Positions 26,762 to 36,516 of a DNA stretch of 64,000 nucleotides are shown here, piece after piece (within the stretch, counting starts at the first letter, position 1; every line of letters begins with the position of its first letter). Both the position numbers and the translations under genes were made by a program. The notes under the pieces are model-generated. The model saw only the letters and a program-made list of their open reading frames with translations. It was not told the DNA's origin and searched no databases. The stretch spans positions 124,001 through 188,000 of the forward strand of contig CAJXUN010000001.1 of assembly GCA_913061475.1 (NCBI GenBank), written 5' to 3'. This DNA comes from an uncultured Colwellia sp. (GTDB lineage Bacteria; Pseudomonadota; Gammaproteobacteria; Enterobacterales; Alteromonadaceae).

Positions 26762-27100
26762 GTGAATAACCTTTATTTTTATATGCTGTTATTTAATTAG
26801 CGTTAGTTTACGGCGCTAATGTTACATTTAATTGCACTTATTTTCTTTTTTATAATAAACCGGCATTTTTATATAGAAGTTTCAGGTGGTTTTATAAATT
26901 TAGTAGCGTATTTAGACCCGAAAATTAACCATTATTTTTTAATAATCAACTAGTTTAATTTAATTTGATTTATAAGGCACTGTTTTAATAAGCTTTGTAA
27001 TAAATAATTCTATATTTTCTAAGCTGTTTTTCTAATGGTTAATTTATTTTTTTTGATACAGCCCTTTATAAACTTATCCAAAATCATACTTTATTTTATC

Positions 27101-27116
27101 TTGACCATATGGTTTG
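27101..27116. promoter_or_regulatory. Degenerate RutR-type box
   Basis: TTGACCATATGGTTTG matches 13 of 16 positions of TTGACCANNTGGTCAA: the left half is perfect and the right half reads TGGTTTG. It lies midway between the RutR-like gene (about 340 bases) and the TonB receptor start (about 335 bases). Confidence 0.5.
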
Positions 27117-27395
27117 TTTTTATGATTTTTTGTTATACATAATCAACTAATTCAGCCTTATAGTTATAAGTGATTTTTTGGCTTGTTTGAAACTTACTGT
27201 TATCTTTTTGTTATTGTTTACTTTTACTACACTTCTTTTGTTTGATTCTTTGGTTTTGATGAAAAATTTAAAATAGCAAAATATTGCTTGTTAAATTTTG
27301 TAATGAAAATGTAAGAAAACTCTGTTTTAATTTCACCTGAAATAAGCTTAAAAAATAATAATTAGATCAAAAATTAGCTAAGTGAAACTTAAATT

Positions 27396-27419
27396 AAACA
27401 TTTTACAAAACATTTTACA
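27396..27419 (+). repeat. Tandem 12-bp repeat before the TonB receptor gene
   Basis: AAACATTTTACA occurs twice head to tail, followed by a partial third copy, about 20 bases before the ribosome binding site. It is low-complexity and may be slippage. Confidence 0.6.
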
Positions 27420-27451
27420 AAACAAAATTTAACTTAATACCAAGGAATAAT

Positions 27452-30400
27452 ATGATGAAAACTCATCGTCTCTCACGCATTACTGGCGCAGTTGTACTTG
27501 CGCTTGGATTGTCAACATCGGCCATGGCTGACGATACATCATCGTCAATGCGAGGCAACATTTTAACCACAAGTGGTAATATTGTAACAGATGCAACAGT
27601 CACCATAACTCACGAACCTTCTGGTACTAGTAAAACTTTAAAAGTTAATGAGAGTGGTGCTTTCTCTGCGAGAGGCCTTCGCGTTGGTGGTCCATATACA
27701 GTAACTATTGATTCTGATGTTTATGCTGATAAAACGCTTGAAGGCATTTATATTACCCTTGGTGACGTATTTCGCATCAATGAAGTACTACAAGATTCAA
27801 ATATTGAACGTATTGCTGTAACAGGTTCTTCAACATTTTTTGACCCTTCAAAAGGCTCTTCAAGTGTATTTAGTGGTGATGATTTAACTAAGTCAGCGGC
27901 ATTTAGCCGTGATTTAAAAGACATTGTCCGTCAAAACCCTATGGCTGTTGTAGGTAATGACGGTAATACATTATCGTTGGCAGGTAGTAACCCTAAGTAT
28001 AATAGTTTAGCGGTTGATGGTGTTAACCTTAACGATGATTTTGGTTTAGCTGGTAACGGTTACCCAACTGAGCGTTCACCCATTGCTTTTGATTCTATCG
28101 CTCAAATCAGCGTGGCAATTGCGCCATTCACCGCTAAAGAAGGCGGTTTTTCTGGTGGTAAAGTCAGCGTAGTAACTAAATCAGGTACTAACGAATTTCA
28201 CGGTTCAATGTTTATTGAACAAGCAAAAGATGCTTGGGCTGGTACACCAGAAACTGATGACGGCGATAAAATCGACTTAAAATTTGATGAAGAAACGTGG
28301 GGCGCAACGTTTGGCGGTCCTATCATCAAAGATAAGTTATTCTTCTTTGCATCATACGAAACTTTTGAGTCACCAAGTTCGGTTGATAAAGGTCCATCAG
28401 ATTCAAATGTCGCGAACAAAGTTAGCCAAGTGTCTCAAGCAGAAGTTGATCGCGTAGTCGGTATTGCTAAAGATAAATATGGTTTTGACGCGGGTAGCTG
28501 GGATGCCTCAATTCCACTAGAAGATGAAAAATATTCATTGAAGTTAGATTGGAACATTAATGACGATCATCGTGCTTCATTTGCCTATTCTCATGGCTTT
28601 AGTAATAGCGCCGGTAACCAAGGCGGTGGTAGATCAGATGATTTATACCTTTCGTCTCATTGGTACAATCGCTCTAACGAATTTGATACCTATGTTGGTC
28701 AATTGTTCTCGTATTGGACTGAAGAATTTTCAACAGAAGTTAAAGTATCGAAAAAAGAGTCTGTTAACGGTCAAGTACCCCTAGGTGGTTACGATTTCGG
28801 TGAAGTAAAAATCGATACGGTTAATGGCGGCGAAATTATGCTTGGCGCTGATGACAGTCGCCATGCCAATGTATTAACCAACGAAACTTTTCAAGTGCGC
28901 GTAAGTGGTGAATACTTATACGAAGAACATGCGATTTCTTTTGGTTGGGAATACGAAGAAGTTGAGGTTTATAACCTCTTTATGCAGCATAATTTAGGTT
29001 CTTGGTATTTCAACAGCATTGACGACTTTGAAGCGGGTCAAGCGGATTGGTTTGAATACCAAAACAACCCAAGTCTCAACCGTGATGACGCAGCTGCTGA
29101 ATTTGCCCTTGAAAAGCATGCTTTTTACCTTGAAGATAGCTGGGACGTAACTGATTCACTTAACCTAACTTATGGTTTACGTTATGAAGTTGATGTTAAT
29201 GATGATGCGCCTAACTTTAATCAAAGCTTTTACGACCGTTATGCCTTTGCGAATAATTCAACCCTTGATGGTTTAGACGTATTGCTACCTCGTTTAGGTT
29301 TTACATGGACTGCAACGGATGACTTAACCATTCGTGGTGGCGCTGGTTTGTATAGTGGCGGCCGTCCAAACGTATTTATCTCAAATGCGTTTAGTAATGA
29401 CGGCTCTAGAATTGCCTTATATCGTAGCTTTGGCGATAGCGTAGCCGCGAATACATTTTTACAAGATGCCAATCCAAATGGCATTCCACAGCATGCGCAA
29501 GATCAAATTGCACAATCTGAGTTAGGTGGACCAAATTCTAATATTGATGCTATTGATCCAAACTTTGAAATTCCGACTACTTGGCAATACAGTTTAGCAG
29601 CAGATTACGTTGCCGACCTTAGTAGCATAGGTTTAGGCGATGATTGGCGCATCAGTGGTGAAGTGCTTTATAAAGATATTAATAAAGATATGGCATGGTC
29701 TGATCTTTCACGCACATTAGATACCTCAAAAGGTAATAATGGTTTAACTGTTGAAGGTCGTCCAATTTACACCTTCGCTGATCCTGACCGAGATGCTCGT
29801 GATGTATTGCTAACAAATACTTCAGGTGGCCATACGTTAATCGAAACATTGAGTATTGCGAAAAATTGGCAAAATGGCTTCAAAGCTAACTTTTCTTATA
29901 CGCATTCAACAATTCGTAATCGTATAGACGCTACCGGTACTTCATCAAACACTGCTTATAACTTTAACCCAGTGATTGATCCTGAAAATCCAGGCGTAGG
30001 TACATCATCATATCAAGTTAAACATCGTTTAACGTTTAACCTTTCATATAACACAGAAATGTTTGAAGGTTATAACACCGGTATGCACATGTTCTGGGAA
30101 CGCAAATCAGGTCGTCCATATAGCTATTTACTTGGCTATAACAACCGTGACGGTTTGTCAGGTAACTTAGACCTTACAACGGCTAACTTAGCATACATTC
30201 CAACAAGTGCTAGCGATGGCGCTGTTGATTTTGAGAATGGCCTAAGTTATGACGAGATTATGGCTCAGTTAGATAAAGCCGGTATTAGCTCTAATGGTGG
30301 TTACCTTGAAAGAGGTTCTCATACAGCACCTTGGACAACGACTATGGATTTACGCTTTGAACAAGAAATCCCAGGTTTCTTAGAAGGGCATAAAGGTTTG

Positions 30401-30628
30401 TTCTACATCGATATTAAAAACGCATTAGCTATTTTTGATGAAAGTGCAGCACGCGTTTATCAACTACCATTTGGCCAATCTTCATCAGATATACTAGATT
30501 ATAGTATCAATGATGCTGGTCAATATGTGTATGAAGATGCAAACATTAGTGAAGGTGAGTCTCCGGTTGAATTTAAAGACCGTGAGTCTACTTGGAGCAT
30601 GAAAATTGGTGTTAAATACACTTTCTAA
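27452..30628 (+). CDS. TonB-dependent receptor with N-terminal carboxypeptidase-regulatory-like domain
   Basis: A 1058-residue outer-membrane receptor. It has a signal peptide (about residues 1-26, ...STSAMA), a CarboxypepD-regulatory-like Ig fold (about 33-110), a plug (about 125-245) and a long beta barrel ending in the aromatic MKIGVKYTF. This Oar-like architecture is common in marine Alteromonadales and usually imports oligomers or nutrients. AGGA precedes the ATG. It is divergent from the RutR-like/nuclease/phosphatase operon and upstream of cdd-deoA, so nucleic-acid fragments or nucleosides are plausible substrates. That substrate is inferred, not seen. Confidence 0.9.
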   Translation: MMKTHRLSRITGAVVLALGLSTSAMADDTSSSMRGNILTTSGNIVTDATVTITHEPSGTSKTLKVNESGAFSARGLRVGGPYTVTIDSDVYADKTLEGIYITLGDVFRINEVLQDSNIERIAVTGSSTFFDPSKGSSSVFSGDDLTKSAAFSRDLKDIVRQNPMAVVGNDGNTLSLAGSNPKYNSLAVDGVNLNDDFGLAGNGYPTERSPIAFDSIAQISVAIAPFTAKEGGFSGGKVSVVTKSGTNEFHGSMFIEQAKDAWAGTPETDDGDKIDLKFDEETWGATFGGPIIKDKLFFFASYETFESPSSVDKGPSDSNVANKVSQVSQAEVDRVVGIAKDKYGFDAGSWDASIPLEDEKYSLKLDWNINDDHRASFAYSHGFSNSAGNQGGGRSDDLYLSSHWYNRSNEFDTYVGQLFSYWTEEFSTEVKVSKKESVNGQVPLGGYDFGEVKIDTVNGGEIMLGADDSRHANVLTNETFQVRVSGEYLYEEHAISFGWEYEEVEVYNLFMQHNLGSWYFNSIDDFEAGQADWFEYQNNPSLNRDDAAAEFALEKHAFYLEDSWDVTDSLNLTYGLRYEVDVNDDAPNFNQSFYDRYAFANNSTLDGLDVLLPRLGFTWTATDDLTIRGGAGLYSGGRPNVFISNAFSNDGSRIALYRSFGDSVAANTFLQDANPNGIPQHAQDQIAQSELGGPNSNIDAIDPNFEIPTTWQYSLAADYVADLSSIGLGDDWRISGEVLYKDINKDMAWSDLSRTLDTSKGNNGLTVEGRPIYTFADPDRDARDVLLTNTSGGHTLIETLSIAKNWQNGFKANFSYTHSTIRNRIDATGTSSNTAYNFNPVIDPENPGVGTSSYQVKHRLTFNLSYNTEMFEGYNTGMHMFWERKSGRPYSYLLGYNNRDGLSGNLDLTTANLAYIPTSASDGAVDFENGLSYDEIMAQLDKAGISSNGGYLERGSHTAPWTTTMDLRFEQEIPGFLEGHKGLFYIDIKNALAIFDESAARVYQLPFGQSSSDILDYSINDAGQYVYEDANISEGESPVEFKDRESTWSMKIGVKYTF

Positions 30629-30648
30629 TATCTAATAAAAAATGAACT

Positions 30649-30679
30649 AAAAGCCAGCAACTATGCTGGCTTTTTTTTT
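30649..30679 (+). terminator. Intrinsic terminator of the TonB receptor gene
   Basis: AAAGCCAGCA pairs with TGCTGGCTTT around an ACTA loop and runs into a long T tract, 21 bases after the stop. Confidence 0.92.
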
Positions 30680-31108
30680 CGCAAAATTTCTTACATATAT
30701 TGCGTCGTTTGATGAGCGTATTAATTTGTCCTTGGTATAAGCTCTATATCGTAATGTCGGATTTTTCTCGTAACAGCGCCAGCTGTAAGGATGCAGTTGG
30801 TCTATCGTGAATACAAATCTGTAAGTATGCAAAAGCATGCAATGGATAGCCAACTAGTGGTTAGATAAACTTACCTAGATTCACTAAAAACTTATGACAT
30901 TGGCAAAATAAGCTATCTGTAACTTATGGTTTAGTCGTTTATTACTGAAAATATATATTATCGCTTTTAGCGCATATCTGTTATTCAGAGTTAGGGTTAT
31001 ATTAACGGCGTTAATCGCGATATTTTGTAATTTTTAAGTTGCTTTTCTCGCAGTGTTTTATTACGATAGTTAATAAGTTGACCATTTGGTCAGTTAAAGG
31101 GTTTGATA
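30680..31108. other. Upstream region of cdd-deoA
   Basis: This 429-base stretch has no supported gene. Its right end contains the RutR-type box at 31078-31093 and the cdd ribosome binding site. The rest shows only small hairpins. Confidence 0.6.
31078..31093. promoter_or_regulatory. RutR-type operator before cdd-deoA
   Basis: TTGACCATTTGGTCAG matches 15 of 16 positions of the E. coli RutR box and contains the perfect palindrome TGACCA-TT-TGGTCA. It ends 15 bases before the cdd ATG, immediately before the AAAGGG ribosome binding site, so bound protein would block transcription or initiation. Confidence 0.82.
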
Positions 31109-31528
31109 ATGTCAAATATTAAAGATAACGAAATTTTAGCGCTTGTTGATGCCGCGAAAGACGGCTTCACAAAAGCTTATGCACCCTATAGTAATTTTCA
31201 TGTCGGTGCCGCTGCGTTAACTGTTAACGGTAATATCGTCAAAGGTTGTAATGTTGAAAATGCGTCGTATGGCTTAACGGTTTGTGCCGAGCGTAACTGC
31301 TTAGCACAAGGTGTGATTTCAGGCGAGCAAGCGTTTTCTGCGATAGTTATTTATACCAATCAAGATAAGCTAACGCCGCCTTGTGGCGCTTGTCGACAAG
31401 TCATTGTTGAATTTTTAGCACCCGAGGCATTAGTTATGGCGGTTAACCATAACAACGAAAGAAAGCAATGGACAGTTAATGAATTATTACCTGATGCTTT
31501 TACGCCAAAAGATTTACTTGAAAAATAA
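31109..31528 (+). CDS. cdd: Cytidine deaminase (short tetrameric type)
   Basis: Zinc enzyme that deaminates cytidine and deoxycytidine to uridine and deoxyuridine. ATG 31109 with AAAGGG 8 bases upstream gives 139 residues. Zinc motifs CAERN (about residues 52-56) and PCGACRQ (about 86-92) are intact. The length places it with the short Bacillus/eukaryote-type homotetramers rather than the about 294-residue E. coli dimer. It is 12 bases upstream of deoA in one operon, behind a RutR-type operator. Confidence 0.95.
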   Translation: MSNIKDNEILALVDAAKDGFTKAYAPYSNFHVGAAALTVNGNIVKGCNVENASYGLTVCAERNCLAQGVISGEQAFSAIVIYTNQDKLTPPCGACRQVIVEFLAPEALVMAVNHNNERKQWTVNELLPDAFTPKDLLEK

Positions 31529-31540
31529 GGATTAAAATTA

Positions 31541-32857
31541 ATGTTATTACCACAAGAAATAATTCGCACCAAACGTAACGGTGGTTCACTCTCCCAAGAA
31601 CAAATACAATATTTTGTTGATGGTTTAGTAACATTAAATTTTAATGATGCTCAAGCAGGGTCGATGGCAATGGCGATTTTTCTCAAAGGCATGGAAACGC
31701 GTGAAATTATCGATTTTACCATGGCGATGAAAAATTCAGGTGATGTATTGTCTTGGCCAGAGTTAGATGGCCCAGTGGTTGATAAACATTCAACGGGTGG
31801 TGTTGGTGACAAAGTTAGCTTTATGCTGGCGGCAATTGTTTCAGCATGTGGTGCTTATGTACCTATGATCTCTGGTCGTGGTTTAGGCCATACCGGTGGT
31901 ACATCTGATAAGTTAGAAAGTATCGCTGGCTTTAATGTTCAACCCAGTATTGGTGACTTTAAGCGTATAGTTAAAGATTTAGGTATGGCTATTATTTCGC
32001 AAACTGATAATTTAGCGCCTGCAGATAAACGTCTTTATGGTATCCGTGACATTACCGCAACGGTGGAATCTATTCCGTTGATCACTGCTTCTATTTTATC
32101 TAAAAAATTGGCGGCAGGACTTGATTCATTAGTCATGGACGTCAAAGTGGGTAATGGCGCTATGATGTCAAATATTGACGATGCTACGGCATTAGCACAA
32201 AGCATTGTTAATGTAGCCAATGGTGCCGGTGTACCGACACAAGCTATTATTACTGATATGAACCAAGTGCTTGGCGCTACGGCGGGTAATGCCTTAGAGA
32301 TGGCTGAAACGGTGAAATATTTAAATGGTAGCTTGCGTGAGCCGCGTTTACACGCGGTTGTGGTTTCACTTGCAAAAGCTATGCTGGTGAGTGCAAAAGT
32401 GGCTGCAAATGAAGACGAAGCATTGAAAAAAATCAATGCTGTTTTAGCTTCTGGCGCTGCTGCAGAGCTTTTCGGTAAAATGATCCATGCGCTAGGTGGG
32501 CCAAGTGATTTCATGGAAGATCCATGGCGTTCAATGCAGCGTGGAGATGTTATTGTAGATATACTTGCCAAAGATCACGGCTATATCAACGCTATGCAAA
32601 CACGTGATATTGGTATGGCCGTTGTCGGCTTAAAAGGTGGACGAACTGCCAATGGTCAACAAATAGATCACAGTGTTGGCTTCGATCGCATTTTACCGAC
32701 AGGCACACGAGTTAATCGCGGAGATATCGTGGCACGTGTCCACGCCAGAGATGAAAGCTCAGCATTAAATGCCAGTCAACAATACCTTAGCGCACTATCA
32801 ATTAGCGAACAACAAAGTGAAGAGCCTCCGGTTATTTATCAAACCATTTCAGCTTAG
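31541..32857 (+). CDS. deoA: Thymidine phosphorylase
   Basis: Phosphorolyses thymidine and deoxyuridine to the base plus deoxyribose-1-phosphate. The 438-residue protein has the glycosyltransferase family 3 signature around KHSTGGVGDKVS (about residues 84-95) and MISGRGLGHTGGTSDKLES (about 110-128), with length equal to E. coli DeoA. Deaminated products of Cdd feed it directly; its sugar product goes to DeoB and DeoC encoded nearby. It follows cdd by 12 bases and ends at a strong terminator. Confidence 0.96.
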   Translation: MLLPQEIIRTKRNGGSLSQEQIQYFVDGLVTLNFNDAQAGSMAMAIFLKGMETREIIDFTMAMKNSGDVLSWPELDGPVVDKHSTGGVGDKVSFMLAAIVSACGAYVPMISGRGLGHTGGTSDKLESIAGFNVQPSIGDFKRIVKDLGMAIISQTDNLAPADKRLYGIRDITATVESIPLITASILSKKLAAGLDSLVMDVKVGNGAMMSNIDDATALAQSIVNVANGAGVPTQAIITDMNQVLGATAGNALEMAETVKYLNGSLREPRLHAVVVSLAKAMLVSAKVAANEDEALKKINAVLASGAAAELFGKMIHALGGPSDFMEDPWRSMQRGDVIVDILAKDHGYINAMQTRDIGMAVVGLKGGRTANGQQIDHSVGFDRILPTGTRVNRGDIVARVHARDESSALNASQQYLSALSISEQQSEEPPVIYQTISA

Positions 32858-32888
32858 GTTTTAACAACTAGGGCTGGACTGCAGAGAC

Positions 32889-32919
32889 AAAAAAAGGAAT
32901 GCAATCGCATTCCTTTTTA
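32889..32919. terminator. Bidirectional terminator between deoA and tdk
   Basis: AAAAAGGAATGC (32891-32902) pairs perfectly with GCATTCCTTTTT (32907-32918) around AATC. It lies between the convergent deoA and tdk genes. Confidence 0.92.
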
Positions 32920-32970
32920 TTTATATCACGGTATTAAAAATCCGCTCGTTTTGCCTAAGCTTACTTACTG

Positions 32971-33549
32971 CTAATTCCAAACAAGCGCTTTAAAATGCTT
33001 GCGGCATAATGACTCATAACGTTCATTACCGCCAACTTCGATTTGTTCGCCACCTTTAACGGCATTGCCATGCTCATCACAACGCATAACAAAATTGGCT
33101 TTTTTACCACAATGACAAATGGTTTTTAATTCGACTAATTTATCTGCCCAAGCAAGCAGGGCAGCACTACCAACAAAGGTTTCACCAAGAAAGTCTGTTC
33201 TAATGCCATAAGCCAGTACAGGAATTTTTAATTCATCGACAATATCAGTTAACTGCTTAACTTGTGGTTTTGTCAGAAACTGAGCTTCGTCAATCAGTAT
33301 ACAAGCAATTTTACCATCTTGGAGTTGCTGTGTTACTTCATCAAACACGTTAGTGTTGTTGTCAAATAAGCGTGCGTCAGCATGGATACCTAAACGTGAT
33401 GACACCTTACCTTTAGCAAATCTATCGTCGATATGTGCGGTAAATAATAAGGTCTCTAAACCGCGCTCACGGTAATTATATGAAGACTGTAATAAATGGG
33501 TCGATTTACCGGCATTCATCGTGGAATAATAAAAATATAATTGTGCCAT
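32971..33549 (-). CDS. tdk: Thymidine kinase
   Basis: Type II thymidine kinase: ATP-dependent phosphorylation of thymidine to dTMP. The 192-residue protein has the P-loop [13 protein letters not shown] (about residues 9-21), the DEAQF switch (about 88-92) and zinc ligands [13 protein letters not shown] plus a late Cys. It is the last gene of the udk-nupC-deoC-tdk unit, 48 bases after deoC. Confidence 0.96.
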   Translation of the reverse strand: MAQLYFYYSTMNAGKSTHLLQSSYNYRERGLETLLFTAHIDDRFAKGKVSSRLGIHADARLFDNNTNVFDEVTQQLQDGKIACILIDEAQFLTKPQVKQLTDIVDELKIPVLAYGIRTDFLGETFVGSAALLAWADKLVELKTICHCGKKANFVMRCDEHGNAVKGGEQIEVGGNERYESLCRKHFKALVWN

Positions 33550-33597
33550 CGCTAATTTTATATCCTAGTTATCGTTACTGGAAACAGTTTATTTTGA

Positions 33598-34371
33598 TTA
33601 ATAGCTTGTTGGATCAGCCGTTTTACTCGTAGCACCTAAGGTGTTTAATAAGTTGGTTAATAAGCTACTGGCACCAAATCTAAAGTTGGCTTTAGTAGCC
33701 CAATCAGCACCTAAAATATCACTGGCTAGATCAAGATAAACCTTAGCATCTTCAGCGTTTTTAACGCCACCGGCGGGTTTAAAACCAACCTGAGTATTTT
33801 TATCTTTGATCACTTTTAACATGAGTTCGGCTGATTTTGGTGTGGCATTTACGGCTACTTTACCTGTTGAGGTTTTAATAAAGTCAGCGCCTGCTGCAAT
33901 ACAAATTTCACTGGCTTTGGTGATCAGTTGATCGGTTTTTAGCTCACCGGTTTCAATAATCACTTTAAGTTGTACACTGCTGCCACAGGCTTTCTTACAG
34001 GCCTTTACTAATTCAAAGCCAACCTCTTCATTACCATTTATTAATGCGTTATACGGAAATACCACATCAACTTCATCAGCGCCGTAAGCAACCGCTGCTT
34101 TAGTTTCTGCAACGGAAATGTCGATATCATCATTGCCGTGAGGAAAGTTAGTCACGGTGGCAATTTTTATCTCAGGCGTGCCTTGCGCAACTAAAGTTTT
34201 TTTAGCTAGTGGTACAAAACGCGGAAAGATACAAATAGCGGCGGTGTTTCCACAGACTGATTTAGCAGTTGAACAGAGTTGAATAATATCATCGGCACTT
34301 TCAGTATCCGTCAAACTGGTTAAGTCCATCATATGAAGTGCACGTTGTGCGTAGTTTTCTAAGGTACTCAT
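33598..34371 (-). CDS. deoC: Deoxyribose-phosphate aldolase
   Basis: Class I aldolase that splits deoxyribose-5-phosphate to acetaldehyde and glyceraldehyde-3-phosphate. The 257-residue protein carries the Schiff-base lysine in [10 protein letters not shown] (about residue 165) and the second lysine in VGFKPAGG (about 199). It lies between nupC and tdk on the minus strand. A terminator-like hairpin separates it from nupC, so its transcription may be reduced by readthrough. Confidence 0.96.
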   Translation of the reverse strand: MSTLENYAQRALHMMDLTSLTDTESADDIIQLCSTAKSVCGNTAAICIFPRFVPLAKKTLVAQGTPEIKIATVTNFPHGNDDIDISVAETKAAVAYGADEVDVVFPYNALINGNEEVGFELVKACKKACGSSVQLKVIIETGELKTDQLITKASEICIAAGADFIKTSTGKVAVNATPKSAELMLKVIKDKNTQVGFKPAGGVKNAEDAKVYLDLASDILGADWATKANFRFGASSLLTNLLNTLGATSKTADPTSY

Positions 34372-34399
34372 GATATGCCTCGTAATTTTAAAAGGTTTT

Positions 34400-34433
34400 A
34401 AAAAATAGCCTAGTACAGATGACTAGGCTTTTT
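34400..34433 (-). terminator. Intercistronic terminator between nupC and deoC
   Basis: AGCCTAGT (34407-34414) pairs with ACTAGGCT (34422-34429). On the minus strand a T tract follows, 29 bases after the nupC stop and before deoC. It likely tunes or separates downstream expression; the other strand also has a T run. Confidence 0.75.
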
Positions 34434-34457
34434 AGATAGTTTCAATAATTTTTAGCG

Positions 34458-35699
34458 TTATAAACTAACGAATACACCCGCTATAGCAGCACTCATTAAG
34501 TTTGCCATAGTTGCGGCCATCATGGCCTTCATACCCAAACGTGCAATGTCAGGACGTCGATTTGGCGCCATTGACCCTATACCACCCAATAAAATCGCAA
34601 TTGACGACAAGTTAGCAAAACCACATAAAGCAAAGGTAACAATAGCTTGGGTGGAAGGGGATAGCGTATCTTTGATTTCAACAAAGTTTACGTAGGCGAA
34701 AAACTCATTTACCACGATTTTTTGCCCGATAAAGCTTCCTGCTTGCAACATTTCTTCAAATGGTACACCAATAAGAAAAGCAAAAGGAGCAAAGATATAG
34801 CCAAGCATCCACTCAATGGTAATGCCTTCAAAGCCTAATAAATTACCAAAACCCGATACCATAGAGTTTAGTAAGGCGATAATAGCGATAAAGGCAAGTA
34901 GCATAGCACCGACATTGACTGCTAATTTTAATCCTGAAGCTGCGCCAGTAGCGGCTGCATCAATGACATTAGCAGGTTTATCGCCTTGATCCATTTCGAC
35001 ATCGGTATAGTCATCACTAATGGTTTCTGTTTCAGGCATAAGTAATTTTGCCATTAGCAAGCCACCTGGCGCAGCCATAAATGATGCTGCAATTAAATAT
35101 TCAAGTTTTACACCTAAGCCAGCATAACCCGCAAGTATAGAACCGGCGACTGAAGCTAAACCACCAACCATGATGGCAAAAAGTTCAGATTGACTCATTT
35201 TTGCTATGTAAGGGCGGATAACCAATGGCGCTTCAGTTTGACCGACAAAGATATTAGCGGTTGCCGATAGTGATTCAGGTTTCGATGTTTTCAATAATTT
35301 TTGTAAACCACCACCGATAATTTTTACCACCCATTGCATAATGCCTAGGTAATAAAGCACAGCGATGAGCGATGAAAAGAAAATAATAACCGGTAAAACG
35401 CGAATAGCAAAAACAAAACCAACACCATTGTCAAACATGGCATCTGTGCCTAAGCCGCCAAATAAAAAGCTTATTCCCGCTTGCGCACTGTTGATGACCT
35501 GCTGAACACCGTTGGTCACTGAGCCTAATACATCTTTACCAAAAGGTACGTACAGTACAAATGCACCGAGTAAAATTTGTAATGAAAATGCAAACCCTAC
35601 GGTTCGCCAGTTAATTGCTTTACGGTCTTTTGATAAAAAGAACGCCAATGCTAATAGCGCGAAAATGCCGATGACACCTCGAAGTGCACTTAATTCCAT
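34458..35699 (-). CDS. nupC: NupC-family concentrative nucleoside transporter
   Basis: Inner-membrane cation-coupled nucleoside importer (CNT family). The 413-residue protein has about ten membrane segments and the family motifs FVFAIRVLPVIIFFSSLIAV near residue 93, GQTEAPLVI near 154 and ALCGFANLSSIAILLGGIG near 358. GAGG and AGG precede the ATG. It is downstream of udk (57 bases) in the nucleoside salvage operon and would deliver substrates for Cdd, DeoA, Udk and Tdk. Confidence 0.95.
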   Translation of the reverse strand: MELSALRGVIGIFALLALAFFLSKDRKAINWRTVGFAFSLQILLGAFVLYVPFGKDVLGSVTNGVQQVINSAQAGISFLFGGLGTDAMFDNGVGFVFAIRVLPVIIFFSSLIAVLYYLGIMQWVVKIIGGGLQKLLKTSKPESLSATANIFVGQTEAPLVIRPYIAKMSQSELFAIMVGGLASVAGSILAGYAGLGVKLEYLIAASFMAAPGGLLMAKLLMPETETISDDYTDVEMDQGDKPANVIDAAATGAASGLKLAVNVGAMLLAFIAIIALLNSMVSGFGNLLGFEGITIEWMLGYIFAPFAFLIGVPFEEMLQAGSFIGQKIVVNEFFAYVNFVEIKDTLSPSTQAIVTFALCGFANLSSIAILLGGIGSMAPNRRPDIARLGMKAMMAATMANLMSAAIAGVFVSL

Positions 35700-35756
35700 A
35701 CCTACCTCATATTTTGTTTATTTTATTATTATTATATTTTTTTTGTAAACTGTTTG

Positions 35757-36443
35757 TTAAACGATGACTCGCCTTGCCATCAATTGACGAATTTTTGCTT
35801 TTAACATTTCAATAGCCATTCTATTTTTACCGCCGCGGGTGACAACAATATCCGCGAAGGCTTTATTGGGTTCAATGTATTGGTGATACATAGGACGGAC
35901 AGTGGTTAAATACTGTTCAGTGATCGATTCGATGCTACGTGAGCGTTCAATAGTATCTCGATTAATTCTGCGAACAAGGCAAATGTCCAACGGAGTATCA
36001 ATATAAATTTTGATGTCAAACTTGTCACGTAGCTCTTTATTCGAAAATAAAAGAATACCTTCAACTAAAATTATCGGTGTCGGTGATAAATGCTGAGTTT
36101 CATCTAAACGGGTATGGGTTTTATAGCAATAAGTAGGAATGTCTACTTCTATACCAGCGGTTAATTGGGTTAAATGTTGCGACAATAAACTGTGTTCAAA
36201 TGCGCTAGGGTGATCGTAATTGGTTTTTATACGCTCTTCCATCGACAGATGGGATTGACTCTTATAGTAAGAATCTTCTTTCATGATAACAATGCCACTT
36301 GGTCCGAGCTCGGGTAGCAGTTCATCGTAAATAGTTTGCGCAAAAAGTGATTTTCCAGATGCAGAGGCACCGGTTACCGCAATAATCGTCGGTTTATTGG
36401 TTTGCAAAATGTTAGCCTTTCTCAATTTATCACTTCTATCCAC
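35757..36443 (-). CDS. udk: Uridine kinase
   Basis: Phosphorylates uridine and cytidine to UMP and CMP. The 228-residue protein has the P-loop GASASGKS (about residues 25-32), EDSYYKSQ, the DHPSAFE segment and RRINRDTIERSRS near residue 155, matching the Udk family. It is the first gene of the minus-strand salvage operon. A RutR-type box lies about 75 bases upstream. Confidence 0.93.
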   Translation of the reverse strand: MDRSDKLRKANILQTNKPTIIAVTGASASGKSLFAQTIYDELLPELGPSGIVIMKEDSYYKSQSHLSMEERIKTNYDHPSAFEHSLLSQHLTQLTAGIEVDIPTYCYKTHTRLDETQHLSPTPIILVEGILLFSNKELRDKFDIKIYIDTPLDICLVRRINRDTIERSRSIESITEQYLTTVRPMYHQYIEPNKAFADIVVTRGGKNRMAIEMLKAKIRQLMARRVIV

Positions 36444-36516
36444 TATTTTATATTATCTAGCTTAGATATTTAGAAGTAAAACAGTCATCTATTATTATGT
36501 TAAATATTATCATAAC

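Larger units (their letters stand above)
26762..27451. other. Long AT-rich divergent leader between the regulator and TonB receptor genes
   Basis: This 690-base stretch holds no convincing coding frame. It contains a degenerate RutR-type site at 27101-27116 and a 12-bp tandem repeat at 27396-27419. It presumably carries both promoters and a long 5' leader for the receptor gene. Confidence 0.6.

Noticed and set aside
14109-30745. A 14-base sequence (AGAGCTTATACCAA) at 14109-14122 recurs as its complement at 30732-30745; possible dispersed repeat.
   Set aside because: In 64 kb of AT-rich sequence several 14-base matches are expected by chance, and the flanks do not match.
30647-30853. A 68-codon minus-strand frame in the cdd upstream region.
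   Set aside because: It overlaps the TonB receptor terminator, has no ribosome binding site and matches no family I recognise.
32035-32571. A 178-codon antisense frame inside deoA, and similar long antisense frames inside dinG, clpA and idh.
   Set aside because: Their translations have no recognisable domains and they are explained by the codon pattern of the real genes on the other strand.
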